A stretch of DNA of 41,948 nt from Spirogloea muscicola (taxonomy: Eukaryota > Streptophyta > Zygnematophyceae > Spirogloeales > Spirogloeaceae): NCBI GenBank assembly GCA_009602725.1, contig WELB01000013.1, positions 145,511 to 187,458 on the forward strand, written 5' to 3'. Position 1 is the stretch's first letter. The number at the start of each line of letters is the position of its first letter. The translations under genes and the position numbers were made by a program. Below, piece by piece: positions 37,414 to 41,948 of the stretch. The notes under the pieces were generated by a model, which did not search any database, was not told the origin of the DNA, and worked only from the letters and a program-made list of their open reading frames with translations.

Positions 37414-38460
37414 CAAGTTTCCATCGCCACTTCTGACGGCGCCGTCGAGTGCCCCTGGAACTCAAGGCTGGCGCCGATTTCTCCGCGCCGTTGTCCGACG
37501 AGGCGTGCTCAGTGAGCACGATGGCGCCTTTGCCGCCGCTGCTAGGCCCGGCAGCGCGCTGCAAGGCACGTCCTCAGTGCCAGGATTCCGATCTCGACGT
37601 AACTTGCGCTAGCGCTCAGCTCATGAGCTCTTATAAGACTGAGTGCCTGAGCCGCCGCGCCAGCGCGCACTGGAAGGAAGTGGAGGAGAGGTTCAGGGTT
37701 TCAGCTTACATTAGTGGCGTAGGAATCGGCAGACGACTGCCAAAGCTTCCACTCCAAAGCTCACTACTTAGGCCTTCACCTCCAACGACGTGGAGGATCC
37801 GCAGCAAGACCGAACTCAGACGACCCAGGATGTCGGCTCCTAGGGCTGTTCACTTGACTGCCAAGGTCTCGCAGGAATGTCGAGCAGGACACAATGGTGT
37901 CATGTGGCTCAGCTGCAACCAGATCTCATTGCTGGACGTCTGGTGTAGGAGCTTCTCGAGCACTTCTTCAAGAGCATGATAGGAGCCAGACATGTGTACT
38001 GCACTTTGGGGCGCTGCGCTGGCACTGTGATTGCCTTTGACACTTCCTAAGGCCAAGCGAAGGCGGGAGGCAGGGAGGTGCTTGCAAGAGCCAGCCAGCA
38101 ATTCGCCACACAGACACCAAACAGACGCCTAGCCTGCGCCTGTCTACTAGACCCTTTGCAACAGCTGGCGCTGAGCCTGCCGGCATTGAGGGGAAGCTCC
38201 GTTTTGGCCACTGCCAAAGCACCAGTGCAATGGCTTTCGCCTGAACAGTGCATTGGCATAAAGAGGCCTTCCTTACACTTCATGCGCACAGCACACCTTT
38301 TCCCCCTCCTAGAACGTGCGCATTGTCCCCCCACCCCCTACACTCCGCCCCGGTGGACTATCGGAATATAGGATCTCAGTTATAGGTGTTAAGAGTAAGT
38401 AGTCTAGACACAACATGATATCAATATGACATCGGGCAGGCCATCACCAGCACTGGCAGC
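37414..38460. other. Intergenic region between RRP6 and IPUT1-like genes
   Basis: The first part should contain the RRP6 promoter and the right part the 3' UTR of the IPUT1-like gene. Open frames here (for example plus 37449-37979) have no recognisable family and no splice support. Confidence 0.5.
38273..38277 (-). promoter_or_regulatory. TGTAA poly(A)-like signal for the IPUT1-like gene
   Basis: TTACA on the plus strand gives TGTAA on the minus strand, 184 bases after the stop codon of the IPUT1-like gene. It fits the usual chlorophyte polyadenylation signal. Confidence 0.45.
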
Positions 38461-41400
38461 CTCACACTGCCGAGTCCTGTGACCTCGACTGACTGCGGGA
38501 GTCATAACCAAGCTGGAACCAGCGCAGCGCAGTGTGCCGCGCCGCCAGGGTCATGGTGCTCACAAAGAGCATGCCGCCCCCCACCATGACCCCCAGCCTG
38601 CAATGAGAGAGTGGACGTGAGCAAAACCATCAACTGAAAGGATATAGTGGGACAGTATAATCTGATTCAGTGTTGGGGTACACAGAACATCTTAAGACAA
38701 GGTCATTTTGCCAAACCAAGGTGTTCAGCTTTAAGATGTGGCCCAGACACCTGGCGTGAACCTCAGTATGTATAGCAAAACGCAGCTGAAAGCAAAGACG
38801 ACTTTTATCAGAGGCTGGTGATGTGGACCATTTGGCCAAGAAGCCAGAGCTCCTGATTGCAGTAGGCAAGCAAAGAAGATATGTTTAACGCAGAGGCGGC
38901 TCTAATTGCACCTTGCAAATAGCGCCGTGACATGGAGGACAAAAGGCGTAGCCGGCACGAGCAAAGCAAGGACCATCATGCCCAGCGCACACGCTGCAGT
39001 CTCACTTTCCCAGTCGGGGACCTTGCTGTGCACTGCCACCGCACATGAGGCCACGCCGCCACACTCAGCGGCAAGGTCCATGCAAGCAATAAACTGAGTG
39101 TAACGGCAGCACAACCAGAAAACCCACGTGCAAGCATAACGCTGCAACAACGCTCGTGGTGAAAAAGCCAAGAATGGGTAAGAATGTGGATGAGTAGGGC
39201 AAAAGTTAACGACTTAGAGTTCTTCTCAGCCTCAGGCAGTAGGTAAGCACAACCAGCAACTTTTTGAAGGGCAAGCATGAGGTTGTGACGGTGCCCAGCA
39301 ACACCTTTGCTGGGCCCAGGCCTCTCTTCGGGAAGCTCAAGGGCAGCGGCGCCGGCAGCGGCACGTCCCCAGGCGTGGAAAAGCGCCAAGGTGCGCCCAT
39401 AAGCGAGCAGGAAGAGCAGGAATGTCCACTCGTACATGAGCAGCACACCAGTCCATGGCATCACCTACAGCAAAAGGAAGAAGAGCTTGATCTCACAAGT
39501 ACAACAGAATGCACGTATAAGCGTTGGCCTCACCAGACGTTCTCCACTGGCTAGACAACAGAATGCGCACATCTGAAACGATTCTCACTGTGAACTCAAC
39601 GGGGATACAATTGGATAGAGACAACGGTTGCTAGATGTCCAGCTTGGAGGCTCACACAGCGCATATCACCTGGCGGGGGATGAGACTCATGGCGGTCGCC
39701 CATGCGCCGAGCGTGTAAACGAAGCAGGCCGCTACCGCAAGTGGCACTACCATCGCCGGTGCCGTGCGCCCTACCACTGAGAAACTGGCCACCCCGGCAG
39801 CCCCCATGTACTGCACAGAGGATGAACGGAGCAACGCTCGAGCCTCACCTCACGCAGGGCATGCCGCTACCGCGAGTATAGGCAGTGCAGGCTGCAGGTC
39901 CAGCGAGGGCAGCTGACCATGGGGCTTGTGGAGGACAACGGCGCCGCGCCGTTGCCTTGCACAGACGAGTACAGGGGGCTGCCGGCTGGCCGGTACTTGT
40001 GCCACAGCTGCCGCGCAATGTTGCCAATGTACGACCCCTTGCACAGGAGCTGGATGGCCTCCGCGCACGCCTGCAGCCGCCACGGCAGCACCATCCCATC
40101 AGGCTGATGCGTCAGCAGTGCCACAACAGCCCACCTGCGTCAGCGCTGCCAAGGTGAACACCAACAGGTGCCTCTGTAACCGAGGCCGTTTGCCAGCTGG
40201 GATGTCAAGGGAGGCGCAATGACATTGCCGCACTTCAGCAGCTTTTGAGCGCGCCGAGAGGCAAGAGCTCCACCTGCATGACCATGCGGCGATGGAGGAA
40301 GGCTACCACAGCCACCGGGAGGAGGAACAGCGCACGGACATACGCCAGCTGCCTCGGGTTGCGACCGCGTTCCGTGCCCTGGCCGTGCCCCGGCAGCCGC
40401 GACCGGAACTCCTGACATGGGGCAACACCCGCACAGACACAACATCAGACCTCAGGAGCTCATAACTGCAGCTGTGTGGCAGGACGTGGAGGGCGTGCGT
40501 GGGCAAGCAGTGCACCTGCCATTGCTGGACGGGCGTGAGGAGCCAGGAGGTCCACCAGTCCCACGGCTTCAGTGGGCCCAACGTGAAGTGCACGACGCGG
40601 ATGAGGGCCTCGTCCACCATCCACTACCGAATAGCGACGAGGGTGGCCAGTGAAAGAAGGGTAGAGAAGGTGTCAGCTTTCTCGGGCGGCTGCCATGCAT
40701 AGGCCTGCTGGCTCCCAAGAAGGCATCGAGCACAATAGCTGCCAGACTTCGGGCGCCGTCCACACCTTGTTGGCGAGCATGAAGAGCCCAACGTCGGCAT
40801 TGTAGAAGACAGAGAGGCGCTCCATGGCAGGGCTCTGCTCGGCTCGCTGCTTGGCGGTCAGGCTGGGGTCAAAGAGCAGCGCATTCGGGAAGTCGGGGTA
40901 GTACGAGTTTAGGAAGCCCTGGTCGCCTGGGGTGACGAGAGGAACGAGGGATGTCAGGCGACCTGCTGCTCAGCAAAGACGGGCGGGTCTTGAAGCAGCA
41001 GCTGAGGCAGGGAACGAGGCGAAGGAGGGAGGAGGGAGGGAGGAAGAGGGCGGCACAGTGAGGAAGGAGGGGGGAGGGAGGAGGAAGGGATGGGTGGCCA
41101 CTGGGCGGCACGCACCGCCTGTGTACGACTCGAGGCTCGTGATCTTGGCGATCATGTCGTCGAAGACGCCGGCGTCCGGCTCAACGACCATGACGCCCGA
41201 GTTGAGGCGCTCCGAGTGCTTGACGTTGGCGCAGAAGCCGCGGCACAGGAACAGGTCCTCGATGCTCTTCACCACGATCGTGTCGGCGTCGAGGTACACG
41301 ACTGCGCCGGAAAGCCGGCGGGCGCCCACGTGGGCAACGTGCACTTCCATGAGCTCGCTGTCTTGGCGCTTGCGCCGCGGACACAACGGAACGGCTGCTC

Positions 41401-41948
41401 CCGGACAACCACAGTGAACGCAGAGGCAGCGGCAGCGGCGGCGGCGGCGGCGGCGGGGGTGGGCTGTCGCGGCGCACCCTTGTCGTACGCGGTCATGTTG
41501 AAGATGCGGAGCTTGGTGTAGACGCCCCAGAAGCGCGCCGGGCGCCGCCGGTTGGGGTTCGCCACCAGCGAGATGCGCTCCACCAGCCACCCGTCCGCCT
41601 GCCCGAGCGCGGCGGCGACGGCGGCGTCGGCGGCGCACAGCTCGCGTCGCCAGCGGCGCTCGCAGAGCCACCACTACGCCGCAGGCTGCCGCTGCCGCCG
41701 CCGCCGCCGACGCGGGGGTTCACGCACCTCGAGGAGGGCGGCGCCGTCGTCGGTGACGCCGTCGGAGGCGAGGACGACCATGTCCTTGCCGCCATGGCCG
41801 GCCTCGCGCAGCGACTGGCCCAGCACGCGCGCGCCCAGCAGGAAGTCGTCGCCGTACAGCAGCGTCACGTACGCCTCGCGGCGCGGGCCGCCCGCGGCCG
41901 CCGGCGCCGCCGGCAGCAGCAGCAGCAGCAGCAGCAGCAGCCGCGGCG
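38461..41948 (-). CDS. IPUT1: IPUT1-like GT8 glucuronosyltransferase with C-terminal membrane helices (5' end outside window)
   Basis: Plant IPUT1 transfers glucuronic acid to inositol phosphorylceramide in the Golgi, an early step of GIPC sphingolipid synthesis. The visible N-terminus is a run of nine Leu followed by PAAPAAAGG, a signal-peptide core, then EAYVTLLYGDDFLLGARVLG. The GT8 domain continues with ADGWLVERISLVANPN, RFWGVYTKLRIFNMT, VVYLDADTIVV (the metal-binding DxD), KHSERLNSGVMVVEP, DQGFLNSYYPDFPNALL, YNADVGLFMLANK and HFTLGPLKPWDWWTSWL. Several hydrophobic helices follow (YVRALFLLPVAVVAFL, AMVVPLAVAACFVYTLG), with SLIPRQVMPWTGVLLMYEWT between them. The end is ALRWFQLGYDSRSQS with the stop at 38461-38463. 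Domain order is that of IPUT1/PGSIP6-8 proteins, not of soluble glycogenin. The start codon is beyond 41948. Confidence 0.9.
41914..41940. repeat. (CAG)9 trinucleotide repeat
   Basis: Nine CAG units on the plus strand read as nine CTG (Leu) codons on the coding minus strand, forming the hydrophobic core of the predicted signal peptide. Confidence 0.9.

Overview
This window is nuclear DNA of a green alga (Chlorophyta). The genes are GC-rich and split by many short introns, with classical tgcag-type acceptors. Several gene families are plant-type: a PRR-class receiver protein, a plastid-type isoamylase, an IPUT1-type GT8 enzyme and an AR401-type methyltransferase. TTTAGGG-like repeats occur in non-coding DNA, and TGTAA poly(A)-like signals lie after three genes. 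The sequence favours Trebouxiophyceae or Sphaeropleales, but the genus cannot be told from it. No rRNA, tRNA, CRISPR array or prokaryotic gene was seen.

Layout from left to right: a KIAA0930/DUF2045-family gene (+, about 475-5104) converges on an AAAP/SLC38-like amino-acid transporter (-, 5464-8449). Directly upstream of the transporter, with no clear intergenic space, is a PRR-type receiver gene (-, 8925-10251). Next come an isoamylase-type starch debranching enzyme (-, 11295 into an assembly gap) and a divergent heme-oxygenase-like gene (+, from the gap to 21354). The 804-base gap plus 124 T residues (16893-17820) hides both start codons. The heme-oxygenase-like gene converges on a UBAC2-type rhomboid-like protein with a UBA domain (-, 21972-24432). 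After a 1.5-kb gene-poor stretch comes an eEF1A-type lysine methyltransferase (-, 26047-28432). It is divergent from a small DUF1348/NTF2-fold gene (+, 30404-31328), and the spacer between the two is filled by nested inverted repeats. The last two genes are RRP6/EXOSC10 (-, 31626-37413) and an IPUT1-like GT8 glycosyltransferase with C-terminal membrane helices (-, 38461 to beyond the window).

The genes are a mixed housekeeping set (starch, RNA exosome, translation-factor methylation, sphingolipid glycosylation, transport, signalling) and do not form one pathway. The points most worth a second look are: (i) the receiver, an acidic linker and the transporter, which show no stop codon between linker and transporter once a suspicious single N is discounted; (ii) GC-AG introns inferred from protein-family alignment, one of them a stop-free 363-nt intron; (iii) the foldback element between two divergent genes; (iv) a heme-oxygenase-like protein without the proximal histidine; and (v) long perfect hairpins in introns. 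Exon borders were read by eye from splice motifs and recalled family alignment, so gene coordinates are spans that include introns.
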